DNA from: Streptomyces sp. UW30
Lineage (GTDB): Bacteria; Actinomycetota; Actinomycetes; Streptomycetales; Streptomycetaceae
DNA length: 42,956 nt
Reading direction: 5' to 3'
Assembly: GCF_008042075.1 (NCBI RefSeq)
Contig: NZ_RDBN01000037.1
Coordinates: forward strand, 1,611,548 to 1,654,503
Each line of letters begins with the position of its first letter. The stretch's first letter is position 1. The translations under genes were made by a program, and so were the position numbers. Positions 6,372-14,986 of this stretch are shown piece by piece. A model generated the notes under the pieces. The model saw only the letters and a program-made list of their open reading frames with translations, was not told where the DNA came from and ran no database searches.

Positions 6372-8672
6372 ATGACCTCACAGCCGGAGAGACGTTCGCA
6401 GGTGGCCCGCCGAGTCGTACTCGGTACCGCGTTGGGCGGCGCGGCAGCGGCGGCCCTGCCCGCAGCGGCCCACGCGGAAGAGCCCTCGAAACCGGGCAGG
6501 CGCCCCTGGCGACTGAACGACACCATGACCACCGACAGCGCCTGGTCGAGCTTCCTGCGCGGCCAGGATCTGCTGTGGACCAAGCTGCCCACCCGCTGGT
6601 ACGAGGGGCCGTTCCTCGGTGACGGGCTGCTCGGCAGCATGATCTACCAGGAACCGGGCGCCAACCGGATCCGTTTCACCGTGCAGCACGGCCGGGTACA
6701 GGACCACCGGCCCGCGTTCGGCAGCGGCTGGGGCACCTGCCGGCTGCCCGTCGGACACGTCACACTCGATCCGGTCGGCACCATCACCGCCGTGAACTGG
6801 CGGCTGAGCCTGTGGAACGCCGAACTCACCGGCACCGTCACCACCACCGTCGGCACGCTCACCCTTGCCGCCGTCATCCACGACGAGGTCCTGGCCCTGC
6901 GCGCGAAGGCCGACGGCGGCGAACGGGTCGTCTGGACCTTCCACCCCGAGGAGGCCATCAGCCCGCGCAAGATCAGCGAGGCGCCGCCCGCCGGCTACAC
7001 CCCCAACCCGCCCTGGACCACGCGGACCGCCCCCGACGGCACCGAGCAGGTCCTCCAACCCCTCACCGGCGGCGGCCAGACCGCCACCGCATACCGCCAC
7101 GACGGCGACGACCTGCTGGTCGGCGTCGGACACAGCTTCCCCTCCGGCACCGCCGCCGAGGCCGACTCACTGCGCAACCTGCGGCGCGCGGCGTCGTACG
7201 GCAGCCTGCGGCGACGGCACATCCGCTGGTGGCGCGACTTCTACCGCAAGAGCTTCATCTCGTTCCCCGACCAGCGGCTCCAGAGCTTCCACTGGATCCA
7301 GCTCTACAAGGTCGCCTCCGCCAGCCGCGCGAACGGCCCCGTCATGGCCACCGCCGGCCCCTGGCTGGAACCCACGCCCTGGCCCGCGGTCTGGTGGAAC
7401 CTCAACCTCCAGCTGGAGTACTGGCTCATCCACGGCTCCAACCACCTGGAACTCGACGCGCTCGCCACCACCCTGCGCCAGAACCAGGAACAGCTCATCG
7501 CCAACGTGCCCGCCGCCTACCGCGCCGACAGCTCCGGAGTCGGCCGCAGCTCCGACATGTTCGCCAACCGGGGCGTGCCCGAGATAGGCACCGGTGGCGA
7601 GGCCGGCAACCTCACCTGGGCGCTGCACAACGCCTGGCTGTCCTACCGCCACTCCATGGACAAGTCCCTGCTGCGCGACACGATCTACCCGGTGCTGCGC
7701 AGGGCGATCAACTACTACCTGCACTTCCTCACCCCGGGCAGCGACGGCAAGCGGCACCTGCCGAGCACCCTGTCGCCCGAGTACCCCGTCGTGCCCCCGC
7801 GGGACACCAACTACGACCTGGCCCTGATCCGCTGGGGCTGCCGGACGCTCATCGAGTCGGCCGAAATCCTCGGCATCGACGACGAGTTGATCCCGCGCTG
7901 GCGGGAGGTGCCGGCCAGGCTCACCCCGTACCCGGTCGACGAAAACGGCTTCATGATCGGCGCCGACACCCCGTACGCCCAGTCCCACCGGCACTACTCG
8001 CACCTGCTCATGGTCTACCCGCTGTACCTCGTCAACTGGGACCAGCCCGAGAACCGCGACCTCATCGCGAAGTCGGTGGTCCACTGGCACGCCCTGACCG
8101 GCGCCCACCGCGGCTACAGCTACACCGGCGCCGCCTCGATGTACGCGATGACCGGCGACGGCGACACCGCCCTGTCCTATCTGCGGAAGTTCTTCGACCC
8201 CACCACCCGTTACCCCTGCCAGGCCAACACCCACTACACCGAGGCCGGTCCGGTTATCGAGACGCCGCTGTCCGCCTCGCAGTCGCTGCACGACATGTTC
8301 TGCCAGAGCTGGGGCGGCGTGATCCGCGTCTTCCCGGCCGTCCCCACCGACTGGGCGGACGTGACCCTGCACGACTTCCGCACCCAGGGCGCCTTCCTGG
8401 TCAGCGCCGTCCGCAAGGCCGGGACCACGAGGTTCATCCGGATCAGGAGCCTGGCGGGCGAACCGCTCCACCTACGCCACGGCCTCACCGGCACCCTCAC
8501 CGTGCTCCTCGACGACGGCACCCCCGCCCGCACCCGCGACCTGGGCGACGGCACCCTCGCCATCGACCTGCCCAAGGGCCGCGAGGTCCTGGTCCACTCC
8601 GGCTCCCGCCCCGACCTCGTCATCGCGCCCGTCGCCGTCAGTGAACCGGGCCCCGCCTGGGGACTGCCGTAA
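6372..8672 (+). CDS. Exported GH95-like glycoside hydrolase (alpha-L-fucosidase/galactosidase family)
   Basis: A 766-residue exported enzyme. The start ATG follows GGAGG (6363-6367). Residues 13-18 read RRVVLG before an Ala-rich core, a Tat-type signal. An N-terminal beta-sandwich region (LGDGLLGSMIYQ near residue 90) precedes the (alpha/alpha)6 catalytic domain. WNLNLQLEYW carries N343-x-N345, matching the Asn-x-Asn pair of GH95. LSPEYP places an acidic residue (E470) where the SPE general acid is expected, and HRHYSHLLMVYP matches the HRHxSHL motif. A beta-rich C-terminal domain follows. GH95 members release alpha-1,2-L-fucose or L-galactose. Sequence identity to classical members looks modest, so substrate is uncertain. 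It begins the run of polysaccharide-degrading genes, 36 bases before the GH97 gene. Confidence 0.8.
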   Translation: MTSQPERRSQVARRVVLGTALGGAAAAALPAAAHAEEPSKPGRRPWRLNDTMTTDSAWSSFLRGQDLLWTKLPTRWYEGPFLGDGLLGSMIYQEPGANRIRFTVQHGRVQDHRPAFGSGWGTCRLPVGHVTLDPVGTITAVNWRLSLWNAELTGTVTTTVGTLTLAAVIHDEVLALRAKADGGERVVWTFHPEEAISPRKISEAPPAGYTPNPPWTTRTAPDGTEQVLQPLTGGGQTATAYRHDGDDLLVGVGHSFPSGTAAEADSLRNLRRAASYGSLRRRHIRWWRDFYRKSFISFPDQRLQSFHWIQLYKVASASRANGPVMATAGPWLEPTPWPAVWWNLNLQLEYWLIHGSNHLELDALATTLRQNQEQLIANVPAAYRADSSGVGRSSDMFANRGVPEIGTGGEAGNLTWALHNAWLSYRHSMDKSLLRDTIYPVLRRAINYYLHFLTPGSDGKRHLPSTLSPEYPVVPPRDTNYDLALIRWGCRTLIESAEILGIDDELIPRWREVPARLTPYPVDENGFMIGADTPYAQSHRHYSHLLMVYPLYLVNWDQPENRDLIAKSVVHWHALTGAHRGYSYTGAASMYAMTGDGDTALSYLRKFFDPTTRYPCQANTHYTEAGPVIETPLSASQSLHDMFCQSWGGVIRVFPAVPTDWADVTLHDFRTQGAFLVSAVRKAGTTRFIRIRSLAGEPLHLRHGLTGTLTVLLDDGTPARTRDLGDGTLAIDLPKGREVLVHSGSRPDLVIAPVAVSEPGPAWGLP

Positions 8673-8708
8673 CCACCGTCGGACCGCACGCACCACAAGG
8701 AGGTTCAC

Positions 8709-10610
8709 ATGGCGGTTCCCCTCAGGACCGCGGTCGCCGCGCTCTGCGCCGGGCTGGTGGCCACACTTCTCACGACCGGGCCCGCACGGGCCGACCAACG
8801 CGAGCGCATCTGGACGGTGTCCGGCCCCGGCCGTGCCGCCGCACACGAACCACGGGCGCGGATAGCCCTGGACGCCACGACCGGCACCGTAAGCCTGGCG
8901 GTGACCCGCGCCGGCCGTACGGTCGTCGAACCGTCGCCCGTCGGCATCGTCACCGAACAGGCCGACCTCTCCAAGGACTTGCGCTTCCTGCGCCGCAGCG
9001 ACCGGCTCGTCGACGAGAGGTACCGGGCGAAGTCCGGCAAGCGACTGGACCGCCGTGTCCGCATGAGCGAGACCCGCCTGTCGTTCGCCACCTCCGCGGG
9101 CGCCCGGCTCGACCTCGTCGTCCGCGCCGCAGCTGACGGCGTCGCCTACCGGTACGTCCTGCCGGGCGGATACGGCGACGTCCTCGGCGAGAGCTCCGCG
9201 TTCAACCTGCCGCCGGACGCGAGCGCGTGGCTCGGCGCCTACCGGGTCGACAACGAGGGCCAGTTCGTGCGGTACACCGCTGCCACGGCACCCACCGGCG
9301 AGTACTCGGACCAGGCGCTGTTCGAGACCGACGGCGGCTACACCCTGCTCGCCGAGTCCGACCTCACCGGCGGCTACTCCGGCGCCCGGCTCGCCCACGA
9401 CCAGGGCACCGGCACCTACCGCATCAAGCTCGCCGACGACCGGATCGACACCGACGGCCCCCTCGCCACCCCCTGGCGGGCGATGGTCACCGGCGACCTC
9501 GCCACCGTCACCCGGTCCACCTTCACCGACGACCTGGCCCCCGCCTCCAAGGTCCCCGACGCCTCCTGGATCAGGCCCGGCACCGTGCTGTGGACCTGGC
9601 TCGCCGGCGGCCGCCCGGCAGGCCAGAGCCTCACGGCGCAGAAGGCCTACGTCGACTACGCGGCCGAGCGGAACTGGCCGTACGAGGCCGTCGACGCGGG
9701 CTGGTACTTCAAGAGCGACGCGTGGGACACCACCGACCCCGCCTGGCAGACCACCAGCTGGATGCCCGAACTCGTCGAGTACGCGCGGGCCAAGGGCGTC
9801 GGCATCATCGTCTGGATCCACCAGCGCGACCTCGACACTCCCGAGGAACGCGCCCGTTGGCTGCCCACCCTGGAGCGGTGGGGCGTCAAGGGAGTCAAGA
9901 TCGACTTCATGAACTCCGAGGCGCAGCCCATGCTCCGGTGGTACGACAGCATCCTCGCGGAGACGGCCGCCCACCACCTCCTGGTGGACTTCCACGGCTC
10001 CACCATCCCCAAGGGCATCCAGCGCACCTGGCCGCACGTCATGACCCTGGAGGGCGTCGCCGGAGAGGAGAAGCGCACCAATACCGCCGCCCATCTGACC
10101 ACCCTGCCCTTCACCCGCAACGTCATCGGCTCCATGGACTTCACCCCCGGCGCCTTCCAGCGCGTCGGGCTGCGCCCCAACTCGGACGCGGCCGAGGTCG
10201 GGCTCACCGTGGCCTACGAGTCGGGCCTGCAGATGTTCGCCGGCACGCCCGAGTCGTACGACGAACGGCCGCTCGCCCGCGCCTACTTCGACCAGGTTCC
10301 GGCGGCCTGGGACGACACCCGGCTGCTCGACGGGCGGCCCGGTGAGGAAGCCGTGCTCGCCCGGCGCAGCGGGGACCGCTGGTTCATCGGCGGCGTGTAC
10401 GCCGGAGCCGCCCGAACCGCCGAGGTACCGCTGACCATCGGACCGGGGCGGTGGCTGGTCGAGACGGTCGAGGACGGCGCCGACGGGCTCGTTCAGGAGC
10501 GGAGGGTGCTGCGGGGCGGTGACACCCTCGGGGTGGACATCGTCGCGGGCGGCGGCTTCGCCGCGATCGCCTGCGCGTGGCGTCCGGGAATCACCACCTG
10601 TCACCGCTGA
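8709..10610 (+). CDS. Secreted GH97-family alpha-glycosidase
   Basis: A 633-residue protein with a perfect AAGGAGG (8697-8703) and a Sec signal (about residues 1-29, ending in ARADQ). The N-terminal beta-supersandwich (to about residue 275) contains VAYRYVLPG and GEYSDQALF. The (beta/alpha)8 barrel follows with VLWTWLAGG, AVDAGWYF, GIIVWIHQRDL and GVKIDFM. D399 in KIDFM occupies the nucleophile position of the retaining GH97 subgroup, which hydrolyses alpha-galactosides, unlike inverting SusB-type members that use glutamate. LVDFHGSTIPKG and LEGVAGEE (E448) fit the metal-binding part of the active site. It ends in a C-terminal beta domain. Being 36 bases after the GH95-like gene, it is probably co-transcribed and acts on the same polysaccharide side chains. 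Confidence 0.85.
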   Translation: MAVPLRTAVAALCAGLVATLLTTGPARADQRERIWTVSGPGRAAAHEPRARIALDATTGTVSLAVTRAGRTVVEPSPVGIVTEQADLSKDLRFLRRSDRLVDERYRAKSGKRLDRRVRMSETRLSFATSAGARLDLVVRAAADGVAYRYVLPGGYGDVLGESSAFNLPPDASAWLGAYRVDNEGQFVRYTAATAPTGEYSDQALFETDGGYTLLAESDLTGGYSGARLAHDQGTGTYRIKLADDRIDTDGPLATPWRAMVTGDLATVTRSTFTDDLAPASKVPDASWIRPGTVLWTWLAGGRPAGQSLTAQKAYVDYAAERNWPYEAVDAGWYFKSDAWDTTDPAWQTTSWMPELVEYARAKGVGIIVWIHQRDLDTPEERARWLPTLERWGVKGVKIDFMNSEAQPMLRWYDSILAETAAHHLLVDFHGSTIPKGIQRTWPHVMTLEGVAGEEKRTNTAAHLTTLPFTRNVIGSMDFTPGAFQRVGLRPNSDAAEVGLTVAYESGLQMFAGTPESYDERPLARAYFDQVPAAWDDTRLLDGRPGEEAVLARRSGDRWFIGGVYAGAARTAEVPLTIGPGRWLVETVEDGADGLVQERRVLRGGDTLGVDIVAGGGFAAIACAWRPGITTCHR

Positions 10611-10630
10611 GCGCGACCGCACTCGCCACA

Positions 10631-10662
10631 TTCACGTCGTTCACACTGATGAACAATGCTCA
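10631..10662. promoter_or_regulatory. Three-half-site operator candidate of the GH88 gene
   Basis: GTTCA (10639-10643), six bases, TGAAC (10650-10654), three bases, GCTCA (10658-10662). A weaker fourth half, TTCAC, lies at 10631-10635. It lies 79 bases upstream of the GH88 start. The same 6-then-3 spacing is found upstream of the convergent lyase gene (13292-13315). Confidence 0.65.
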
Positions 10663-10740
10663 CGTGGGTGTACAGCGTCGAGTCTCTCGTGCAAGGCTCG
10701 GTCAACTCCGTTATCCCGTTGACCAGTTGGAGGGACGAGC

Positions 10741-11973
10741 ATGAGTGTTTCCCGGCGTACTGTGCTGGCCACGGCTGCCGGTGCCGCGGCGATGGGTGTC
10801 GCCTCGGCGCCGGCCGTGGCCGCGGACGTGACCGCCGGCAGGGCACCGGCCCCGACCCTGCGCAAGCTGCGCGCGGCGGCCGACTACGCCGTCGACAAGC
10901 TCCACGCGGTCGCACCGAACGTGACCGCGTTCCCGGTAGGCACGAAGTTCGAGAAGTGGACCTACTCGCAGAACGGCGACTGGGTCGGCGGCTTCTGGCC
11001 CGGCACCCTGTGGATGGCCTGGCTGCACAGCGGGGACGACGCCTTCCGCGCCGGGGCGCTCGCCTCGGCGCAGAAGCTGGCCCCTCGCCAGTACGACACC
11101 GGTACGCACGACCTCGGATTCCTCTTCTACCCGTCATGGGTCACCGCCTGGCGGCTGACGGGTGACGACGCCTGGCGGACGGGCGCCCTGCGGGCGGCCG
11201 ACTCCCTGATCCAGCGGTACAACCCGCGCGGACGCTTCATCAGAGCGTGGGGCGCCCTGAATGACGAGAGAAACGCCGGCCGGGTCATCATCGACACGAT
11301 GATGAACCTCGACCTGCTGGCCTTCGCGAGCAGTCAGACCGGCGACGCGAAGTACCTGGACATCGCCGTGGCGCACGCCAGGACCGCCCAACGGGTCTTC
11401 CTGCGCCCGGACGGATCGACCCCGCACGTGTACGACTTCGACCCGGCGAGCGGCGCCCCGATCGGCCCGGGCACCGTGCAGGGTTACAGCCCCACCTCGT
11501 GCTGGTCGCGCGGACAGGCGTGGGGACTGTACGGGTTCACCACCATGTACCGGCGCACCGGGAACGCCGAGTTCCTCGCCACGGCTCGCAGGCTCGCGGA
11601 CTTCGCGGTGGGGGCGCTGACCCCGGACCACGTCCCCGTGTGGGACTACGGCGCCCCGCAACAGCCGTACGACATCAAGGACGCGTCGGCCGGCGCGATC
11701 ATGGCGTGCGGCCTGCTCGACCTGGCCGCGGCCACCGGCCGGCAGTCCTACCGCGAGGTGGCGCTGCGGCTGCTCACCGCGCTGGCCGAGACCTGTCTGA
11801 CGAGGAACTCGGCCCGCGCGGACGCGATCGTCGCCCGGTGCACGCGCAACCGGCCGAGCGAGGACGGCGTCGAGATCTCCCTGCCCTATGCCGACTACTA
11901 CCTGCTGGAGGGCATCCTGCGCGTGCTCCGGCCGCAGGACGTGGACCGGGCGATCGACCTGTCCACGGTCTGA
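10741..11973 (+). CDS. Exported GH88 unsaturated glucuronyl/galacturonyl hydrolase
   Basis: A 410-residue (alpha/alpha)6 enzyme with a Tat signal (RRTVLATAAG at residues 5-14) and GGAGGG six bases before the ATG. The two conserved aspartates of the GH88 mechanism are present: D124 in GTHDLGFLFY and D185 in IIDTMMNLDLL. WSRGQAWGLYGF, DASAGAIMA and LPYADYYLLEGILR are family signatures. These enzymes hydrate the 4,5-double bond of the unsaturated uronic acid that polysaccharide lyases leave at the non-reducing end, releasing it from oligosaccharides. The convergent neighbour, 18 bases away, is a lyase, which makes a lyase-plus-hydrolase pathway likely. Both promoters share an operator pattern. 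The export signal implies that it works outside the cytoplasm, while many GH88 enzymes are intracellular. Confidence 0.92.
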   Translation: MSVSRRTVLATAAGAAAMGVASAPAVAADVTAGRAPAPTLRKLRAAADYAVDKLHAVAPNVTAFPVGTKFEKWTYSQNGDWVGGFWPGTLWMAWLHSGDDAFRAGALASAQKLAPRQYDTGTHDLGFLFYPSWVTAWRLTGDDAWRTGALRAADSLIQRYNPRGRFIRAWGALNDERNAGRVIIDTMMNLDLLAFASSQTGDAKYLDIAVAHARTAQRVFLRPDGSTPHVYDFDPASGAPIGPGTVQGYSPTSCWSRGQAWGLYGFTTMYRRTGNAEFLATARRLADFAVGALTPDHVPVWDYGAPQQPYDIKDASAGAIMACGLLDLAAATGRQSYREVALRLLTALAETCLTRNSARADAIVARCTRNRPSEDGVEISLPYADYYLLEGILRVLRPQDVDRAIDLSTV

Positions 11974-11991
11974 TCGCCCGGACACCACTGG

Positions 11992-13269
11992 TCAGCCCGC
12001 GATCGAGTCCAGCTGTTCCGCCGCCGGGCGCAGGACCCACAGGTCACCGCCCGGCGGCTCTTCCAGCAGCGGTACGGCCCGTTGCGCCTGCCTGTCTCCG
12101 GCGTCCGCGGCCGCGTGGACGACGTCGGTCGCCGCGTAGCGCCGGAATTCCAGCTCCGGGTGCGGCCAGGTGGCGGCGCCCGTCGCGGCGGGCAGCAGAT
12201 AGTCCACCGCCTTGAACAGGCTCTGCCCGTCCGGCCCTTCGTAGGCCCACAGGTTCACGCCGACATTCCGGCCGATGGCCGCGAGCCGGGTGTAGGCGAC
12301 CAGGTCGAACGTGGAGTAGTGCCAGCTCCTGGTCCGGGTCAGCTCCTGGGGCTGGCTTCCGTCGGACGCGATCTGCGGCGCGATGCGCTTGTGCCGGGTG
12401 TCCAGGACCGTACGGCGGGCCAGGTCCCTTTCGCCGGTCGCGTAGGCGAGGGCGGCGAGCTGCATGTCGTAGAAGGTGCCGTGGTTGTTGGTGGCGGCTG
12501 CCTCCTGCTTGCCGAAGTCGCTGTTCCTGAGCCAGTCGCGGAAATCGGTGTTCCACTTGGCCATGGCGGTACGGTCCTTCGCCGTCCAGCCGGGGGCGCC
12601 GGCCTCCAGCAGGGCGAGCGCGTCGAGGACGCTGGTGTACGACTGCGAGAAGTCGATGATGCCGATGGCGCGGCCGTCGTACTTGCACGGGATGAACTGG
12701 GCGTGGTTCAGGTTCGGGTTCATCCTCGTGGCCGGATCGAGGAACCAGGTGCGCAGCACCTGCCCGGCCTTCTCGGCGTACCGCTTGTCGCCGGTGTAGT
12801 ACCAGGCGAGGGAGAGGTCGTAGGCGGAGTCGAAGGTCTTCTCGACGTCCTGGCGGTCGGTGCCGGAGTCGACCTCGGGGTTGCGCTCGCCGTCGCGTTG
12901 TACATACGGGCAGCCCCAGGGGTTGTCCGCGGTCGGGGCCTTGGAGGGCCACCAGTACGGGGCCTGACTGAGGTAGTCGTGGACGTCGCCGCCGGGGGCC
13001 GGCCGGGGTTTGTCGACGACGGTCCACGGCCCCAGGTTCAGCCATTTGTCGGCGCGGGTCTTCAACGCCCCTACTGCCTGGCGGAGTTGGGCGTCGCCGC
13101 GATCGAGGCGGATCTTCGTCTGCTGGAGCCGGGCACCGTCCAGGACGGCGGTGTGCGGGACGCGAGGCGGGTTGGGCGCCTGCGTCCGGGCCGTGGCGGC
13201 GGGGACGGCGCCCGCCGTGAACGCGGCCAGGGCCACCAGCAGGACGACCGGTCGGGGTTGTGCACTCAT
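11992..13269 (-). CDS. Secreted polysaccharide lyase, alginate lyase family (PF05426)
   Basis: A 425-residue protein with ATG at 13269, GGAGG six bases before it, and a Sec signal (VVLLVALAAFTAGAVPAATA). The fold is the (alpha/alpha) toroid of the alginate_lyase Pfam family. Landmarks are DYLSQAPYWWP (98-108), FIPCKYDGRAIGIIDFSQSY (192-211), the NNHGTFYD block (261-268) and SDGSQPQELTRTRSWHYSTF (302-321). The conserved Asn/His of NNH and the Tyr of WHY are the usual catalytic groups for beta-elimination. The layout resembles PL38-type glucuronan lyases as well as PL5 alginate lyases, so the natural substrate could be alginate, glucuronan or another acidic polysaccharide. It is paired with the GH88 gene. 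Confidence 0.85.
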   Translation of the reverse strand: MSAQPRPVVLLVALAAFTAGAVPAATARTQAPNPPRVPHTAVLDGARLQQTKIRLDRGDAQLRQAVGALKTRADKWLNLGPWTVVDKPRPAPGGDVHDYLSQAPYWWPSKAPTADNPWGCPYVQRDGERNPEVDSGTDRQDVEKTFDSAYDLSLAWYYTGDKRYAEKAGQVLRTWFLDPATRMNPNLNHAQFIPCKYDGRAIGIIDFSQSYTSVLDALALLEAGAPGWTAKDRTAMAKWNTDFRDWLRNSDFGKQEAAATNNHGTFYDMQLAALAYATGERDLARRTVLDTRHKRIAPQIASDGSQPQELTRTRSWHYSTFDLVAYTRLAAIGRNVGVNLWAYEGPDGQSLFKAVDYLLPAATGAATWPHPELEFRRYAATDVVHAAADAGDRQAQRAVPLLEEPPGGDLWVLRPAAEQLDSIAG

Positions 13270-13291
13270 GTCCGTCCTCCCATGCTGAGAT

Positions 13292-13315
13292 CTTCATGTA
13301 TATGAACGATGTTCA
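13292..13315. promoter_or_regulatory. Three-half-site operator candidate of the lyase gene
   Basis: CTTCA (13292-13296), six bases, TGAAC (13303-13307), three bases, GTTCA (13311-13315), starting 23 bases upstream of the lyase start. Half-site order and spacing equal those at 10639-10662, which points to one regulator for both genes. Confidence 0.65.
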
Positions 13316-13398
13316 GATGTGCGTGCGAGCTGGTCGCGAGCATGGCATGGCCGTCGGGAGGGGGAAAGGGGTGTGCGCCGGTTTGTTGGTGCGGACCT

Positions 13399-13860
13399 TC
13401 AGCCGCGATCACCGCCGCTCATCGGTGCGTTGACGGCCACCACGAACATCGACAGCGCCTGGAAGAGGCGGTCCGCCTCGGTGCGCGCCCGCTGCCCGGC
13501 GATCCGGCCGTCCGCCTGCGCGCGGGTCACGGTGCTCGTGTAGCGGGCCGCCTCGGCCAGCCCGCTGAACAACGGCAGGACCGCCGACCCGGTGAACACG
13601 CTCGAGTGCACCTCGACCGTCACGTCGACGAAGCCGGCGTCCAGCAGCAGGTTGCGCGAGCGCCCTGCGGGCCTGTGTCAACGCCCGCTCCGTCTCGCCC
13701 AGTTCGTGGATCACCTTGTCGGCCCGGTAGCCGTCCAACGAGGCGTCCGCCGACGGCAGTTCGTACGCGGCGGCGTTCCGGAAGTCCGCCGTGGGCCAAC
13801 GCAAATGCGAGCGACGGCGATCATGCGCTCACTCGAGTCCACGAACTGCGCGCCGCCCTG
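13399..13860 (-). pseudogene. SAM-dependent methyltransferase remnant with internal losses
   Basis: Pieces of a class I methyltransferase lie in three frames. FVDSSERMIAVAR (motif II region, near 13845-13805) is followed out of frame by DFRNAAAYELPSADASLDG and ADKVIHELGETERALTQARR. After a gap of roughly 60 residues it continues in yet another frame with LLLDAGFVDVTVEVHSSVF to the C-terminus (ALSMFVVAVNAP) at stop 13399. The SAM-binding loop and the strand 5-6 region are missing. The gene cannot make a working enzyme. Confidence 0.8.
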
Positions 13861-13995
13861 ATCCGTCCCGACAGCCACGTCGCCTGGGCAGGCACCGACC
13901 GGGACGACGCACTGCTGAGCGCGGGCGCGGGCGCGGACCGGGCCGTCGCCGCTGCCGTGGCGCAAGGTCCCCGAGGGGCCCTGTCACTCCCGTGA
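13839..13995 (+). pseudogene. C-terminal fragment of an FAD-dependent monooxygenase
   Basis: The plus frame reads HELRAALIRPDSHVAWAG, which resembles the end of aromatic-ring FAD hydroxylases (the usual form is LRPDGHVAWR). The rest of the protein is absent, and upstream sequence in this frame is not coding. It abuts and slightly overlaps the antisense methyltransferase remnant, marking a junction near 13845. Confidence 0.5.
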
Positions 13996-14219
13996 ACTCC
14001 CCGTCGATGCCGGCCCGTGAACTCACCCTCTCCGTACGGACCTTGCATCGGGTGTTCGAGGCGGCCGTCGCCGGACACGTGCGCGGCAGCCGGCTGGAAG
14101 GGGCCCGGCTCGAACTCCTCATCCGGGCCTTCAAGAGCCGGAACGGCCATACACCCGCCGAGCTCGCCCGCCCCGGTGTCGAAACGGGATCCGGACAATC
14201 ACCCGTGCGGAAGGGTTAA
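13992..14219 (+). pseudogene. AraC-family regulator remnant with in-frame deletion
   Basis: The product from about 14007 shows LSVRTLHRVFEA...RLEGARLELL, the first HTH of an AraC/XylS domain. It passes directly, in frame, into IRAFKSRNGHTPAELAR, the end of the second HTH. About 20 residues between them, normally a VSEVA..FADxSHF segment, are missing, and the N-terminal sensor domain is absent. This leaves a non-functional vestige of about 70 residues. Confidence 0.7.
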
Positions 14220-14269
14220 GGGATCCTCACCTCCTGGTGGCCGTGCGGTGAGGGGTTCATGATGGGCGC

Positions 14270-14659
14270 ATGACGTTGGCCGCGCGAGCCTTCGCGCAAT
14301 TGGCGACCTGGCCCGACCTCACCGAGGTCGAACCGAGCTGCGGAACCGGCCGGGCACTGGCCGCAGCCCACGGCGAGATCGCCCACTTCCATTCCGACCA
14401 GAACCTCGACCTCTGCCTCACGGCGCGGGTCATCCGGCGGTTCGAGGAGCACCTCGGGGCCGCGACCGCGGTCCGGATGGTCCCCGGCTCGCACTGGGTG
14501 ACGCTGCGCCTGGAGGTGGTGGCCGACTTCGACCTGCTGATGACCTTGGTGAGCCTGGCTCTGCGCGCTCATCAGTCATGGCCGCTGCCCGATCACCAGC
14601 ACCTGGCCCGATGCAATGATCAACGCGTCGCGGTGGTTGCACGCCAGAGTCTCCGCTAG
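14270..14659 (+). CDS. DUF5519 (luciferase-domain) protein
   Basis: A 129-residue soluble protein. The N-terminal part contains CGTGRALAAAHGEIAHFHSD; the C-terminal part contains LTARVIRRFEEHLG, the W of SHWVTLRL, and a final helix LLMTLVSLALRAHQ. This order (beta strands with a HFH motif, then helix, strand with W.T.R, helix) is that of the DUF5519 / luciferase-domain family. The name comes from distant similarity; no light-producing or other activity is known for stand-alone members. The ATG has a G-rich but distant ribosome site (GAGGGG 14 bases before). It directly follows the block of gene remnants but itself appears intact. Confidence 0.7.
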   Translation: MTLAARAFAQLATWPDLTEVEPSCGTGRALAAAHGEIAHFHSDQNLDLCLTARVIRRFEEHLGAATAVRMVPGSHWVTLRLEVVADFDLLMTLVSLALRAHQSWPLPDHQHLARCNDQRVAVVARQSLR

Positions 14660-14673
14660 GGCTGACCGACCTG

Positions 14674-14695
14674 ACGGGGCTGATTGCGTCCCCGT
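14674..14695. terminator. Hairpin between convergent genes
   Basis: ACGGGG (14674-14679) pairs with CCCCGT (14690-14695) over a ten-base loop, between the DUF5519 stop and the stop of the small minus-strand gene. There is no T run. It may be a weak bidirectional terminator. Confidence 0.35.
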
Positions 14696-14916
14696 TACCC
14701 GTTACGCTGCCAGCCGTCCGGCCCGCTCCCGCGCCACTCGATCAGCCCGGACTGGCGCACCCAGTCGTCGTCGACGTCGTCCAAGCCCGCCAGGCGCAGG
14801 AACTCGACCACGTCGAGCAGCCCGTACGCCATGCCCAGGAACCGGTCGTTGACGCGGACCCGTCGCCCACCGTCCTCGGCGAGGGGGTATACGACGATCG
14901 GCTGCGCGCTGGCCAT
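14695..14916 (-). CDS. Small conserved-looking hypothetical protein (73 aa)
   Basis: The frame opens with MASAQPIVVYPLAEDGGRR, continues FLGMAYGLLDVVEFLRLAGLDDVDDDW and ends GWQRNG. It has a short beta N-terminus, one amphipathic helix and an acidic DDVDDD turn, and no signal or membrane segment. The composition and codon bias look like those of a real Streptomyces gene, but the ribosome site before the ATG is poor. I do not recognise a domain and give no function. It is convergent with the DUF5519 gene. The region upstream holds a perfect 16-base palindrome that could be its operator. Confidence 0.55.
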   Translation of the reverse strand: MASAQPIVVYPLAEDGGRRVRVNDRFLGMAYGLLDVVEFLRLAGLDDVDDDWVRQSGLIEWRGSGPDGWQRNG

Positions 14917-14986
14917 GGGACCAGGGTGCGGCCGACAACGGGCGGGCGCATGCCGAGCGCCGCGCCGACACGGCCGCAGCCGTCAC

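Noticed and set aside
11974..11991. Terminator between the GH88 and lyase genes
   Set aside because: The gap is only 18 bases and shows no stable inverted repeat.
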